Positions 43,601-52,787 are shown, counted from the stretch's first letter. The stretch is DNA of 64,000 nucleotides from Natronomonas moolapensis 8.8.11 (GCF_000591055.1 NC_020388.1:1054001-1118000); one strand, 5' to 3'. Notes: generated from the letters alone by a model not told the origin. Made by a program: numbers and translations.

Positions 43601-44223
43601 GCGAACGTTCAGTATCCAAGCGGAAACAGGAGAAGCGATGGTACACCGTGATGGCCCCGGAGATGTTCGACCGGGCCGAACTCGGCGAGACGCCCGCGGA
43701 CGAGCCCGAACAGGTCTACGACCGCACCATCCAGACGACCCTCGGGGAACTGCAGAACGACCCGAGCGAGAACAACACGAAGCTGACCTTCCAGATCACG
43801 GACGTCGGCAGCGACACCGCCTACAGCGAGTTCATCCAACACGAACTCACCCGTGACTACCTGCGCAGCCTCACCCGCCGCGGCACCTCGAAGGTCGACG
43901 CCTTCATCACCGTGTTGACGACCGACGACTACCGCGTGCAGGTCCAGCCCGTCGCCTACACGACGAAGAGCGCAGACCACAGCCAAGAACACGCCATCCG
44001 GCGGACGATGATCGACCTCGTCGAGGAGGCCGCCGCCGACCGAACCTTCGAGGGACTGATCGACAGCATCGTCGAGGGGCGGCTCTCCTCGGCGATCTAC
44101 GCCGAGGCGAAGACGATCTACCCGCTCCGGCGCGTCGAGGTTCAAAAGACCCGCGTCGAGGCCAAACCCGAAGAGGTCGCCGCCGAGGAGGAGGCGACCG
44201 TCGACATCGACGAGGACGCCTAG
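43597..44223 (+). CDS. rps3ae: 30S ribosomal protein eS1 (S3Ae)
   Basis: This 208-residue protein is specific to archaeal and eukaryotic small subunits. It starts [21 protein letters not shown], has the conserved [21 protein letters not shown] segment (shown core [17 protein letters not shown]) and [14 protein letters not shown], and ends in an acidic tail, as in haloarchaea. It closes the uS15 operon with a 4-bp overlap with pcc1. Confidence 0.95.
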   Translation: MSERSVSKRKQEKRWYTVMAPEMFDRAELGETPADEPEQVYDRTIQTTLGELQNDPSENNTKLTFQITDVGSDTAYSEFIQHELTRDYLRSLTRRGTSKVDAFITVLTTDDYRVQVQPVAYTTKSADHSQEHAIRRTMIDLVEEAAADRTFEGLIDSIVEGRLSSAIYAEAKTIYPLRRVEVQKTRVEAKPEEVAAEEEATVDIDEDA

Positions 44224-44339
44224 CCCGCTTTCGACCCCGACGTTTCTTCGATCCCCGCCGGGAGCGACAGCGCCGCCCCCGGGACGTTTCCCGACGCCCG
44301 ACCCCGATAACTGATATGCGGCCGCCACCACGTCGGCGT

Positions 44340-44924
44340 ATGCTCATCACGCTCGAGGGGATCGACGGGGGCGGAAAGACGACCGTCGCCGGGGCGCTCG
44401 AGGACGAACTTCCCGCCGACAGGGCGGTTTTTACCCGCGAGCCGACCGACTCGTGGTACGGCGACTCGGTCGGGCGGTCGATCGACGACGACGACGCGGA
44501 CCCGCTGGCGGAGCTGTTTTTATACACGGCCGACCACGCGGATCACCTCTCTCGAGTCGTCCGGCCCGCCCTCGAGGCCGGGCGGGTCGTCGTCTCGGAC
44601 CGGTACGCCGATTCGAGGTACGCCTACCAGGGCGCGACGCTGGCCGGGACGGTCGACTCGCCGATGCAGTATATAAAGTCGGTACACGAACCGTTCACCC
44701 GGCCGCCCGACGCGACGCTGTATCTCGACCTCCCGGCCGAACTCGGGGCCGAGCGGGCGGGCGCGACGAACAAGTTCGAGACCGAGGCGTATTTAAAAGA
44801 CGTACGGAGGAACTACGAGCGCCTGATCGAGGCCGACCCGGACCGCTTCCACCGGATCGACGCGACGCGGAGCCGCGAGGCGGTCGTCGCGGAGGCACGT
44901 GCCATCGTCTCGGAGCTGCTCTAG
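44340..44924 (+). CDS. tmk: Thymidylate kinase
   Basis: This 194-residue P-loop kinase phosphorylates dTMP to dTDP. It has the P-loop [10 protein letters not shown], the [10 protein letters not shown] dTMP-binding segment, [16 protein letters not shown] (DRY motif) and a lid-like [11 protein letters not shown] region. It starts at ATG 44340 and stands alone. Confidence 0.93.
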   Translation: MLITLEGIDGGGKTTVAGALEDELPADRAVFTREPTDSWYGDSVGRSIDDDDADPLAELFLYTADHADHLSRVVRPALEAGRVVVSDRYADSRYAYQGATLAGTVDSPMQYIKSVHEPFTRPPDATLYLDLPAELGAERAGATNKFETEAYLKDVRRNYERLIEADPDRFHRIDATRSREAVVAEARAIVSELL

Positions 44925-44958
44925 GAGGGTGATCGGCGAGTCATCCGGGAAGGGCGTG

Positions 44959-45189
44959 TCACTCCAGACAGACGTACGTCTTGGTGTCCGCCACGCCGTC
45001 TAACTCCCGGACCCGCGTCGCGACGGAGTTGATGACGTCGTACACCTCCGTCGATTCGGCCTCCACGATCACGTCGAAATCGCCGGCGACGACGCTCGCG
45101 ACGGAGACGTGATCGATCCCGGCCAGCCGCTCGGAGAGTCCCCCGGCATCGCCGGTGGCTGCCTTAACCATAATAAACGCGTGCACCAT
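44959..45189 (-). CDS. RAM-domain-only Lrp/AsnC family protein
   Basis: This 76-residue protein is just the ligand-binding RAM domain of Lrp-type regulators: MVHAFIMVKAATGDAGGLSE, then VSVASVVAGDFDVIVEAEST and DTKTYVCLE. There is no DNA-binding helix-turn-helix. Stand-alone RAM proteins bind amino acids or partner with HTH-bearing Lrp proteins. It diverges from trkA across 136 bp, and a close relative follows trkA at 46014. Confidence 0.87.
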   Translation of the reverse strand: MVHAFIMVKAATGDAGGLSERLAGIDHVSVASVVAGDFDVIVEAESTEVYDVINSVATRVRELDGVADTKTYVCLE

Positions 45190-45307
45190 GGGATGTCAAT
45201 GATTATCAATTAACAAAAAGCTTTCCCGGCGGTTCCGGACGAATCTGGTCGGGCAGCGGCCCGCGTTCCGCGCCGCTGGCGTGCGAAAGAGTAACATTAT
45301 TGCACCC

Positions 45308-45325
45308 AGTCGTTGTAAGACGACT
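45308..45325 (+). promoter_or_regulatory. Inverted repeat abutting the trkA start codon
   Basis: AGTCGT-TGTAAG-ACGACT is a perfect 6-bp inverted repeat with a 6-nt loop, ending on the base before ATG 45326. It could be an operator or an RNA hairpin that masks the start. AT-rich GTAACATTATTG upstream may be the promoter. Confidence 0.4.
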
Positions 45326-46012
45326 ATGAATTTCATTATCGTGGGTGCAGGCCGTGTCGGAATGCGAACCGCACGAGTGCTCAAAGAGGAGAACCACGAG
45401 TCCGTGTTGATCGAACCCGACGAGACGAAAGTCGAGCGGTTGCGCGGCTCCGGGTTCGAGGTCGTCCGGGGCGACGGCAGCGACGAGGCGACGTTGCTCG
45501 GGCAGGATCTCGAGACGGTGGACGGAATCGCCGCCCTCTCGGGCGATCTCGTCGCCAACTTCATCGCTTGCATGATCGGCAAACGCCACGGCTGTCGAAC
45601 GGTCGCCCGGGTCGACAGCGACGATCACGAGTACCTCGTCGGCAAGTACGCCGATTCGGTCGACGAGGTCATTTACCCCGAACGCCTCGGCGCGATCGCC
45701 GCAAAGAACGCCCTCGTCGGCGGGAGCGTCCGGGCGGTCGCGGACATCGCACAGAACCTCCAGTTGCTCGAGCTCACCGTCACGCCCGGGTCGCCGATGC
45801 GGGGCTACTCGCTGTCGGAGCTGGAACTTCCCGCGGACGCCCGGGTGCTCGCGTTCGGCAAGGAGGGCCGTCGCCTCCAGCTTCCGGACGCCGACGCCTC
45901 CCTGGAGGTCGGCGACCGCGTCGTCGCGATCGCGGATTCCGGCGTCCTCCGGGAGGTCGAACAGATCATCGTCGGCGAGGGCGACCGCGCACTCGCTCGA
46001 GGTGGTGTCTGA
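45326..46012 (+). CDS. trkA: TrkA potassium uptake regulatory protein
   Basis: This 228-residue soluble subunit has an N-terminal RCK/TrkA-N Rossmann domain with IIVGAGRVGMRTARVL (GxGxxG) and LIEPDETKVERL. A TrkA-C domain (LQLLELTVTPGSPMRGYSLS to VVAIADSGVL) follows. It binds NAD(H) or nucleotide and controls TrkH potassium transport; no trkH is adjacent. One base separates its stop from the next gene (46014), so the pair is co-translated. Confidence 0.92.
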   Translation: MNFIIVGAGRVGMRTARVLKEENHESVLIEPDETKVERLRGSGFEVVRGDGSDEATLLGQDLETVDGIAALSGDLVANFIACMIGKRHGCRTVARVDSDDHEYLVGKYADSVDEVIYPERLGAIAAKNALVGGSVRAVADIAQNLQLLELTVTPGSPMRGYSLSELELPADARVLAFGKEGRRLQLPDADASLEVGDRVVAIADSGVLREVEQIIVGEGDRALARGGV

Positions 46013-46013
46013 G

Positions 46014-46244
46014 ATGGTGCTCGCCTACGTGATGGTCAAAGCCCACACCGGCGAAGCGGGGCGCCTCCGCGACGACGTCGAGGCGATCGACGGCGTCGTT
46101 GCCGCACACATCGTCGCCGGTGACGTCGACATCATCGCGAAACTCGATGTCGACTCCCCGGGCGGGGTCAAGGAGATCGCCGCCGACGGGATCCAGGCGC
46201 TCGGCGGCGTCGAGGACACGCACACGTATATCGCGATGGAATGA
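46014..46244 (+). CDS. RAM-domain-only Lrp/AsnC family protein, trkA partner
   Basis: This 76-residue RAM domain (MVLAYVMVKAHTGEAGRLRD, VVAAHIVAGDVDIIAKLDVD, DTHTYIAME) is paralogous to the one at 44959-45189. Its position directly after trkA implies co-expression. Together the two RAM proteins flank trkA and may supply amino-acid or metabolite sensing to potassium uptake; that is inference. No HTH is present. Confidence 0.87.
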   Translation: MVLAYVMVKAHTGEAGRLRDDVEAIDGVVAAHIVAGDVDIIAKLDVDSPGGVKEIAADGIQALGGVEDTHTYIAME

Positions 46245-46391
46245 CAGCCCGGGCGTGCACCCACCGCGGCCCACGGACGGCGACGGCCCGGGCGACGCTC
46301 CGCCCGGAGGCGTCGCTGTCGTTCGTTGTTGCCTGATAAAAACGGTCGATCCGAAACGGAGCGTCGTCGGCCGTGGGCCGACGGGGGCGCT

Positions 46392-46598
46392 CTATTGTCG
46401 GACGAGGTTCGTCGCGCGCGGTCCCTTCGGCGAGGACTCGATGTCGAACTCGACGTCTTGGCCCTCCTCGAGGTCCGGGCCGCCGACGTCCTCCATGTGG
46501 AAGAACACGTCTTCGTCGTCGTCTACCGCGTCGTCGTCAGTCGAGATGAAACCGTAGCCGCCAGTGTCGTTGAAGAAGTCAACAGTACCGTTTGCCAT
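46392..46598 (-). CDS. cspA: Cold-shock protein, CspA type
   Basis: This 68-residue single OB-fold domain has MANGTVDFFNDTGGYGFIST (RNP1-like GYGFIST) and EDVFFHMEDV (RNP2-like VFFH). It binds single-stranded RNA or DNA and is highly acidic. The start is ATG 46598, followed closely upstream by an AT-rich promoter region shared with the divergent TFB gene. Confidence 0.93.
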   Translation of the reverse strand: MANGTVDFFNDTGGYGFISTDDDAVDDDEDVFFHMEDVGGPDLEEGQDVEFDIESSPKGPRATNLVRQ

Positions 46599-46725
46599 TA
46601 CAACCACACGTTGTCCCGAGACGGGTATAACCCTTCCGAGGGTCGGGGTACCACGACACCCCCGCCGTCGTGGGGGCCGGAAGAACAGAGGGACCACCTG
46701 ATAAAAGGACAGGTGTGCAAAGCAT

Positions 46726-46733
46726 TTATATAA
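46726..46733 (+). promoter_or_regulatory. TATA box of the TFB gene
   Basis: TTTATATA lies about 26 nt before ATG 46759. A purine-rich GGAGTA follows but is not needed for a leaderless start. Confidence 0.6.
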
Positions 46734-46758
46734 GGAGTAGGCAAATCATATAAGCGTA

Positions 46759-47715
46759 ATGCCAGGGCCCACCCGACAGCGAGAGCGCACCAGCGAGGAG
46801 GAGACGGAAACGGAGGAGGAAACCGGCTGTCCCGAGTGCGAGTCGGACTCACTGGTGCGGAGCGCCGACGGGGGTGGCGAACTCGTCTGTGAGGACTGCG
46901 GGCTCGTCATCGAAGAGGAGAACATCGATCGGGGCCCGGAGTGGCGGGCGTTCAACCACTCCGAGCGCCAATCGAAGTCCCGCGTCGGCGCGCCGACGAC
47001 CCAGACGATGCACGACAAGGGGCTTACCACGCAGATCGACTGGAAGGACAAGGACGCCTACGGTCGGTCGATCTCCTCGGAGAAACGCTCACAGATGCAC
47101 CGCCTCCGGAAGTGGCAAGAACGGATTCGGACAAAGGACGCGGGCGAGCGAAACCTGCAGTTCGCGCTCTCGGAGATCGACCGGATGTCCTCGGCGCTCG
47201 GGGTCCCCCGATCGGTCCGGGAGGTCGCCTCGGTCATCTACCGGCGCGCGCTCGACGACGATTTGATCCGGGGCCGTTCGATCGAGGGTGTCGCGACCGC
47301 CGCGCTTTATGCGGCCTGCCGCCAGGAAGGTATCCCGCGCAGTCTCGACGAAGTCGCCGAGGTCGCACGAGTCGAACAGAAAGAGATCGGGCGAACCTAT
47401 CGGTATATCGCCCAGGAACTCTCGCTCGGGCTCGAACCCGTCGATCCCGTCCAGTACGTCCCCCGGTTTTGTTCGGAACTCGGCCTGAGCGAGGAGGTCG
47501 AACAGAAGACTCGCGAGATCATCGAGGTGACAGCCGAAAAGGGGATGCTCTCGGGAAAGTCGCCGACCGGCTACGCCGCCGCGGCGATCTATGCGGCCTC
47601 GCTTCTGTGTAACGAAAAAAAGACCCAACGGGAGGTCGCCGAGGTCGCCCAGGTCACGGAGGTAACCATCCGGAACCGGTATCAAGAACAGATCGAAGCG
47701 CTCGGCATCCACTGA
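46759..47715 (+). CDS. tfb: Transcription initiation factor TFB
   Basis: This 318-residue general factor bridges TBP and RNA polymerase. An N-terminal acidic tail precedes the zinc ribbon ([10 protein letters not shown] and CEDCGLVI). Two cyclin-like repeats follow, the first beginning near [20 protein letters not shown] and the second near [20 protein letters not shown]. Haloarchaea often have several TFBs that direct promoter choice, and this is one paralogue. Confidence 0.95.
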   Translation: MPGPTRQRERTSEEETETEEETGCPECESDSLVRSADGGGELVCEDCGLVIEEENIDRGPEWRAFNHSERQSKSRVGAPTTQTMHDKGLTTQIDWKDKDAYGRSISSEKRSQMHRLRKWQERIRTKDAGERNLQFALSEIDRMSSALGVPRSVREVASVIYRRALDDDLIRGRSIEGVATAALYAACRQEGIPRSLDEVAEVARVEQKEIGRTYRYIAQELSLGLEPVDPVQYVPRFCSELGLSEEVEQKTREIIEVTAEKGMLSGKSPTGYAAAAIYAASLLCNEKKTQREVAEVAQVTEVTIRNRYQEQIEALGIH

Positions 47716-47814
47716 TCGGTCCCGTCCGAACCGTCGACGCGATCCGTTCGACCGCCTCTTTTTGAGTTGTCGCTGTCAACACGGTCAAGTCAGTGAGTGC
47801 CCTACTTACAGGCG

Positions 47815-49401
47815 ATGACTGTTTCGGAGCCGTCCGGTAGCGAGCGGAGCGAGCGAACGTCCCCGGATCTGATCGACGGGCTCGAAGCGGGCGTGACGAC
47901 GGCCGACGGTCACCGGGAGCGCTTCGGCGTCGAAGCCCCCGCTCGCGGCGAGGTCGTCGGACACCTCCCGGCGTGCACGCCCGCGGACGTCGAGGCCGCG
48001 TTCGATCGAGCCGAGACGGCCGCAGACGCTTGGAGCGACAGACCGCCGGCGGAACGGGCCGAGGTGTTCGTCCGGTATCACGACCGCCTCTTCGAGAACC
48101 GCGAGGAACTCCTCGATGTGATCCAACTCGAGACCGGGAAGGCCCGCCGACACGCCCACGCGGAGGTCCTCGACGTCGCGATGACCGCCCGTTATTACGC
48201 CTACCGGGCGGAATCGTTCCTCGAATCCGAGCGACGACGGGGGGCGCTGCCGGGGGTGACGGCGACGGAACTCCACCGCCACCCGGTCGGGACCGTCGGC
48301 GTGATCTCGCCGTGGAACTACCCGTTGACGCTGTCGATATCCGACATCGTGCCCGCGCTGTTGGCCGGTAACGCCGTGGTGCTCAAGCCCTCCGAGGAGA
48401 CGTCCTACACCGCGTTGAAGGCCGCGGAGTTGCTCTACGAGGCCGGCCTCCCGCGGGAGCTGCTCCACGTCGTCACGGGCTTCGGCCCCGAACTCGGCGA
48501 GCCCCTCGTCGCCGCGGCCGATTACGTCTGTTTCACTGGCTCGACCGAAACCGGACGGATCGTCGCCCGGACCGCGGGCGAGACGCTCACCGACTGCTCG
48601 CTCGAGTTGGGTGGGAAGAACCCCGCGATCGTCCGGCCCGACGCCGACGTCGAGCGGGCCGCCGAGGGGCTCGCGCGCGGCTGCTTCGCCAACGCGGGAC
48701 AGCTCTGTCTCGCGATCGAACGCATCTACGTCCACGAATCGATCCGAACGCGATTCCTCGAGGCCTTCGTGGACGCGACCGAGTCGATGCGTCTCGGCGT
48801 CGGGCCGTCGTTCGACGTCGAGATGGGGAGTCTCTCCTCCGAGAAGCACCTCTCGAAGGTCGAACGCCACGTCGAGGCGGCCGAACGCGAGGGCGCGACG
48901 GTGGTGACGGGCGGGCAGACGCGTCCGGACGTCGGACCCTACGTCTACGAGCCGACGGTGCTGACCGGCGTCGACGAATCCGCGACGCTGCACGACGAGG
49001 AGACGTTCGGCCCGGTCGTCTCCGTCTCCGGCTACGCGGACGACGACGAGGCGATCCGACGCGCCAACGACACGGAGTACGGGCTGAACGCCTCGATTTG
49101 GACCGACGACACGGAGCGCGGCCGCGAACTCGCCGCCCGGATCGAGGCGGGAACGGTGAACGTAAACGAGAGCTACGCCGCCGCGTGGGCCTCGATGGAC
49201 GCCCCGATGGGCGGGATGGGCGATTCGGGAATCGGCCGTCGCCACGGCAAGGAGGGACTGTTCCGGTTCACGGAATCGCAGACGGTCGCGACCCAGCGGG
49301 GTCCCCAGTTCGCCGCTCCGGGGGGAATTTCCTACCGGCTGTACGCGAAACTGCTCGACGCGACGATGGCGCTGCAGCGGCGCGTCCCGGGGCTCCGATA
49401 G
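47815..49401 (+). CDS. Aldehyde dehydrogenase (succinate-semialdehyde type)
   Basis: This NAD(P)-dependent enzyme of about 528 residues oxidises an aldehyde to an acid. It has ISPWNYPLTLSISDIVPALL, the catalytic Glu in LELGGKNPAIV and the nucleophilic Cys in ANAGQLCLAIERIYV, followed by DEETFGPVVSV. It resembles the succinate-semialdehyde/GabD group. The start at ATG 47815 is preferred over an upstream GTG. Confidence 0.9.
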   Translation: MTVSEPSGSERSERTSPDLIDGLEAGVTTADGHRERFGVEAPARGEVVGHLPACTPADVEAAFDRAETAADAWSDRPPAERAEVFVRYHDRLFENREELLDVIQLETGKARRHAHAEVLDVAMTARYYAYRAESFLESERRRGALPGVTATELHRHPVGTVGVISPWNYPLTLSISDIVPALLAGNAVVLKPSEETSYTALKAAELLYEAGLPRELLHVVTGFGPELGEPLVAAADYVCFTGSTETGRIVARTAGETLTDCSLELGGKNPAIVRPDADVERAAEGLARGCFANAGQLCLAIERIYVHESIRTRFLEAFVDATESMRLGVGPSFDVEMGSLSSEKHLSKVERHVEAAEREGATVVTGGQTRPDVGPYVYEPTVLTGVDESATLHDEETFGPVVSVSGYADDDEAIRRANDTEYGLNASIWTDDTERGRELAARIEAGTVNVNESYAAAWASMDAPMGGMGDSGIGRRHGKEGLFRFTESQTVATQRGPQFAAPGGISYRLYAKLLDATMALQRRVPGLR

Positions 49402-49520
49402 CGCCCGGGACCGCCGGAACGTACAGTTCTGTCGTCTTCGACTCGCCGAACGGGCATATGAGCGATGTATAACAAACCGATCGGCCGCATATCAACCGAA
49501 TAAGAAAACGTATAAGAGAA

Positions 49521-49532
49521 AAATATTTATTC
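49521..49532 (+). promoter_or_regulatory. TATA box of the small zinc-finger gene
   Basis: AAATATTTATTC lies about 22-33 nt before ATG 49554, in an AT-rich stretch (49500-49552) that contrasts with its surroundings. Confidence 0.5.
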
Positions 49533-49553
49533 TATCGGCTATATGTATACTCT

Positions 49554-49721
49554 ATGTCGAGAAGCCCGATCGAACGTACGACACGGACTACCAACGGCAG
49601 TTCCAGATCACACACCGAGTACACGCGCGACCGGACGCGTTGTCCCCGGTGTGGAAGCCACCTCCCCGCCCCCGAATCGACCCGGAGCGACGGCGGCTGT
49701 CGGAACTGTACGTCGACGTAG
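49554..49721 (+). CDS. 55-residue zinc-finger protein
   Basis: ATG 49554 opens MSRSPIERTTRTTNGSSRSH, and the second half carries CPRCG and CRNC, two CxxC pairs 15 residues apart. The frame closes at TAG 49721. The correctly spaced TATA box and the four-cysteine pattern make it a credible gene. It resembles the small zinc-finger proteins abundant in haloarchaea. The Ser/Thr/Arg-rich N-terminus is flexible. Confidence 0.6.
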   Translation: MSRSPIERTTRTTNGSSRSHTEYTRDRTRCPRCGSHLPAPESTRSDGGCRNCTST

Positions 49722-49745
49722 CCGCCGGGACGTCTTGTCGGTCCC

Positions 49746-50159
49746 TCATCCGCGCTTCTCGTCGAGAATAAGCCTGGTCTTCGTCGAGACGACGTCGTCG
49801 AGTTCGCGCGCGCGGGTGATCAGGTCGTTGAGCGTTCCCGTGTCGGTCGTGTCGGCGACGACAACGACGTCTTCCTCGCCCGAGACCTGCCAGACGAAGT
49901 CGACTTCCGTCCACTCGGCCATCCGCTCGGACATCGCCCCGGTGTCGACGTCGACTGCGACCCCGATCTCGACCATCGCCTTGACGTTGCCCGTCCGCGT
50001 GGCGACAGTAAAGCGCTCTATGACACCCGACTCCAGGAGCGCTTCGACGCGGTTTCGGACGGTCCCCTCGGAGGTCCCGACCCGGTCCGCGATCTCCGTG
50101 TAAGGCGTCCGGGAGTCGCGACGGAGGATATCGAGGATGCGTCGATCGAGGTCGTCCAT
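49746..50159 (-). CDS. Lrp/AsnC family transcription regulator
   Basis: This 137-residue regulator has an N-terminal HTH (MDDLDRRILDILRRDSRTPY, EIADRVGTSEGTVRNRVEAL) and a RAM domain (VKAMVEIGVAVDVDTGAMSE, VSGEEDVVVVADTTDTG). It is divergent from carA, with a perfect 15-bp palindrome between them, so it probably regulates carA and itself in response to an amino acid or nucleotide signal. Confidence 0.92.
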   Translation of the reverse strand: MDDLDRRILDILRRDSRTPYTEIADRVGTSEGTVRNRVEALLESGVIERFTVATRTGNVKAMVEIGVAVDVDTGAMSERMAEWTEVDFVWQVSGEEDVVVVADTTDTGTLNDLITRARELDDVVSTKTRLILDEKRG

Positions 50160-50195
50160 CGAGGTGTAGCAGTTTCGCCTCCCGGTACTTACCGA

Positions 50196-50210
50196 TTACG
50201 AATTTCGTAA
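50196..50210. promoter_or_regulatory. Lrp-type palindromic operator between lrp and carA
   Basis: TTACGA-ATT-TCGTAA is a 6+3+6 perfect inverted repeat located 37-51 bp upstream of the lrp start and 52-66 bp upstream of carA. A half-site-like CTCGTAA recurs next to the carA ATG. Lrp proteins bind such palindromes, so it is the likely shared operator. Confidence 0.6.
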
Positions 50211-50261
50211 CGAACCTTCGAACACAAGCGTTAATTGGGGGTGTCTCGTACGCATCTCGTA

Positions 50262-51314
50262 ATGACGAAGGCCTACGTGGCGCTCGAAGACGGCCGGACC
50301 ATCGAAGCGCGCTCGCGCGCGCCCGGCCGCACCCGCGGCGAACTCGTCTTTACTACCGCCTACACCGGCTACGAGGAATCGCTCACCGACCCGAGTTACG
50401 AGGAACAGATCCTCACCTTCTCGTACCCGCTGATCGGTAACTACGGCGTCCGCGAGGAGCGCTTCGAGTCGGACCGGGTCCACCCCCGCGGCGTCGTCGC
50501 CCGGGACCTGACCGAAGACGTCGCCGAGTGGCTGACCGCGGAGGGCGTCCCCGCGGTGGACGAACTCGACACCCGAGACCTCGTCACCGGCATCCGCGAG
50601 GAAGGGGCGATGCGGTGTGGAATCGCGGCCGGTCCCGACACGACGGCCGCCGACGCCGAGGCCGAGCTCGGCGCCTGCAAGGGCATGAGCGAGCACACCG
50701 ACATCGGCTCGCGGGTCTCCATCGACGAGCCGACCACGTACAACCCCGACGGGGACGGTCCCCGGGTCGCCCTGATCGACTGCGGCGCGAAGGGGTCGAT
50801 CGCGAGTTCGCTCGTCGAGCGCGATGCGATCGTCGAGAAGCTCCCCTACGACGCGACCGTCGCGGACGTCGAGTCGGTCGATCCGGATTTGCTGTTCGTC
50901 TCGAACGGCCCCGGCGACCCGGAGAACTTCCAGGCGGCCGCGGCGCTCGTCGAGGAGTACGTCGGCGACGTTCCCCTGGCCGGGATCTGTCTCGGCCAAC
51001 AGGTCATCGCGAACGCCCTTGGCGGCGAGACCGAAAAGATGGAGTTCGGCCACCGAGGGGTCAACCAGCCGGTGCGTGATCTCCGGTCGAACCAGGTCGT
51101 CATGACGACGCAGAACCACGGCTACACCGTCTCGGAGCCGGGCGATCTCGACGTGACACAGATCAACGTCAACGACGACACCCCCGAGGGCCTCGAGAGC
51201 GACGAACTGGAGGTCATCACCCGCCAGTACCACCCCGAGGCGAACCCCGGTCCCCACGACACGCTTGGCTTCTTCGACGACGTGCTCGGGATGACGACCA
51301 CCCGAACGGACTGA
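50262..51314 (+). CDS. carA: Carbamoyl-phosphate synthase small subunit
   Basis: This 350-residue glutaminase subunit has the N-terminal CarA domain (FTTAYTGYEESLTDPSY) and a class I amidotransferase domain with nucleophilic Cys in LAGICLGQQVIANALGG and catalytic His/Glu in QYHPEANPGP. It supplies ammonia to the large subunit (carB), which is not in the window. The AT-rich GCGTTAATTG about 26-35 nt upstream is the likely promoter. Confidence 0.95.
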   Translation: MTKAYVALEDGRTIEARSRAPGRTRGELVFTTAYTGYEESLTDPSYEEQILTFSYPLIGNYGVREERFESDRVHPRGVVARDLTEDVAEWLTAEGVPAVDELDTRDLVTGIREEGAMRCGIAAGPDTTAADAEAELGACKGMSEHTDIGSRVSIDEPTTYNPDGDGPRVALIDCGAKGSIASSLVERDAIVEKLPYDATVADVESVDPDLLFVSNGPGDPENFQAAAALVEEYVGDVPLAGICLGQQVIANALGGETEKMEFGHRGVNQPVRDLRSNQVVMTTQNHGYTVSEPGDLDVTQINVNDDTPEGLESDELEVITRQYHPEANPGPHDTLGFFDDVLGMTTTRTD

Positions 51315-51375
51315 CGGGTAACCGGTGGCGGCCTCGCCGTTCGGGCCGGGAGAAACCCAACGGAGAACGGCTCGC

Positions 51376-52116
51376 TCAGTCGGCCCCGACGACGGTCGAC
51401 TCGTCGATGTCCTCGACGGTTTCGAACTCCCCGTCGTCCTCGACAAACGCCGTCCGGTCACGCCAAACAAAGTACACGTACGGCGTCTTGGCGACCACGT
51501 CGAGATACGCGATGATCATCGCGGTGCCGACCGTCGACACCGTTCCCACCCCCGCGGGACTGAGCAGCCAGACGGCCGGATAGGCGATCCACAGCAGGCC
51601 GACGTGGTTTTGCAGCACTTTGAACAACCGGCGGCGACGCGGGTGTGCCTCCACGTACGTCGGCAAGACCAGGTACAGGATACTCAACAACACGACGTGG
51701 AACAGCGCCGAAACCCCGAACCCGATCCAAGTGGCGATCCCAGTGAGGAGCGTCGCAACCGTCCCGACGAGAATCATGCCCGCGTCCGCGGCCGCAACTC
51801 CGAGGATCCACTTCCGCGGGGCTCCGGCGACGTACGCCACGTACCCGACGAGGAGCGGCGTGGTTAACAGCCAATCGATATACCGGAACAGATACACCTC
51901 GTTGCCGTCGACCGAGACGACGCCGATATCCAGCGCCATCAGCAGATACGAAACGGCAGCGATAGCGGGGATAGCGGCCAGCCACAGGAACCCGCCCTCC
52001 CGGCTGTCGGCCTCGGAGTTCAACAGCGCGATCGATATTCCGACCCCGACGAGGAGACCGACGAGTACGATCGCGTAGGTGAGAGGTATCACGCCGGGGC
52101 CACCGATCGCGCTCAT
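51376..52116 (-). CDS. Sensory-rhodopsin-like seven-helix opsin
   Basis: This 246-residue microbial rhodopsin has Lys210 in YLDVVAKTPYVYF as the retinal Schiff-base site and Asp81 in RYIDWLLTTPL as the counter-ion. The position of the proton donor (Asp96 in bacteriorhodopsin) is Tyr92, as expected for non-pumping sensory types. Tyr179 and Asp206 are kept. The residue before the retinal lysine is Ala209, whereas signalling sensory rhodopsin II has Thr there. Its start overlaps the end of a truncated transducer gene, the usual htr-sop order. Confidence 0.88.
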   Translation of the reverse strand: MSAIGGPGVIPLTYAIVLVGLLVGVGISIALLNSEADSREGGFLWLAAIPAIAAVSYLLMALDIGVVSVDGNEVYLFRYIDWLLTTPLLVGYVAYVAGAPRKWILGVAAADAGMILVGTVATLLTGIATWIGFGVSALFHVVLLSILYLVLPTYVEAHPRRRRLFKVLQNHVGLLWIAYPAVWLLSPAGVGTVSTVGTAMIIAYLDVVAKTPYVYFVWRDRTAFVEDDGEFETVEDIDESTVVGAD

Positions 52117-52787
52117 TCGTTACCACCGTCCGTGAGCGCGGCGGTGGCCTCCGAGTCTCCGGGGTCGGTGCCGGGACCGTCGATATCGAACGTCCGAAGC
52201 TCGTCGGTCAGATCGCCGGCGTTCCGGTCGAAGTCCGCGAACGCCTCACGCATCCGCTCGACGACGTCGCGCTGGCTATCGATCGATCCGGCGACGTCGT
52301 CGGCGATCGATTCCACCTCGGCGCTCGTCCCGGCGGCGTCCTCGATCGTGGTGGCGGTCTGTTGGACGGTTTCGGCCTGTTCGGAGGTGGCGCTGTCTAT
52401 TTCGCTGACTCCATCGTCGATGTCCTCGACGGCGCCGACGATCGTATCGAGCTCCTCGAGGGCTGCTTCGACCGTCTCGGCGCCGCGGGAGACCCGCTCG
52501 CGAGTCGTTCGGATGGAGCCGGTCGCTTCGTCCGTCTCCGTACGGAGCTGTTCTATCATTTCGGTGATTTCCTCGGCGTGTTCTTGTGTCTCGTCGGCGA
52601 GGTTTTTGACCTCGTCAGCGACGACGGTGAACCCGTCGCCGGCGCTGTTGCCGCTTGCGCTCTCTTGACCAGTATCGGCACGCGCCGCCTCGATCGAGGC
52701 ATTGTGTACCCGCAGTGCCCACATAGTGGTCACTGCAGGCCCAATTTGCCGCTGGTTATCAGCCGAGAGAATCACCGCAGTGCCCAC
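52113..52787 (-). pseudogene. Truncated phototaxis transducer (Htr), signalling tip only
   Basis: The surviving frame begins with the signalling hairpin tip NASIEAARAD and continues through GDGFTVVADEVKNLADET and the C-terminal coiled coil. The two transmembrane helices, HAMP domains and first helical half are missing. Upstream of NASIEAA the reading is disrupted: TTMWALRVH replaces the usual NMLAL. The open frame's first 25 codons come from the repeat region. It overlaps the opsin ATG by 4 bp. The break point coincides with the island edge. Confidence 0.85.
52710..52738. repeat. 29-bp near-palindromic direct repeat, copy 1
   Basis: The copy is identical to 52775-52803. Its core is an imperfect palindrome with arms GCAGTG-C-CCAC and GTGG-T-CACTGC around ATA, giving ten paired bases each side with one mismatch. 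It lies at the edge of the surviving transducer sequence and about 320 bp from the integrase gene. It may be a recombinase core site or a transcription-stop hairpin. Confidence 0.85.
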
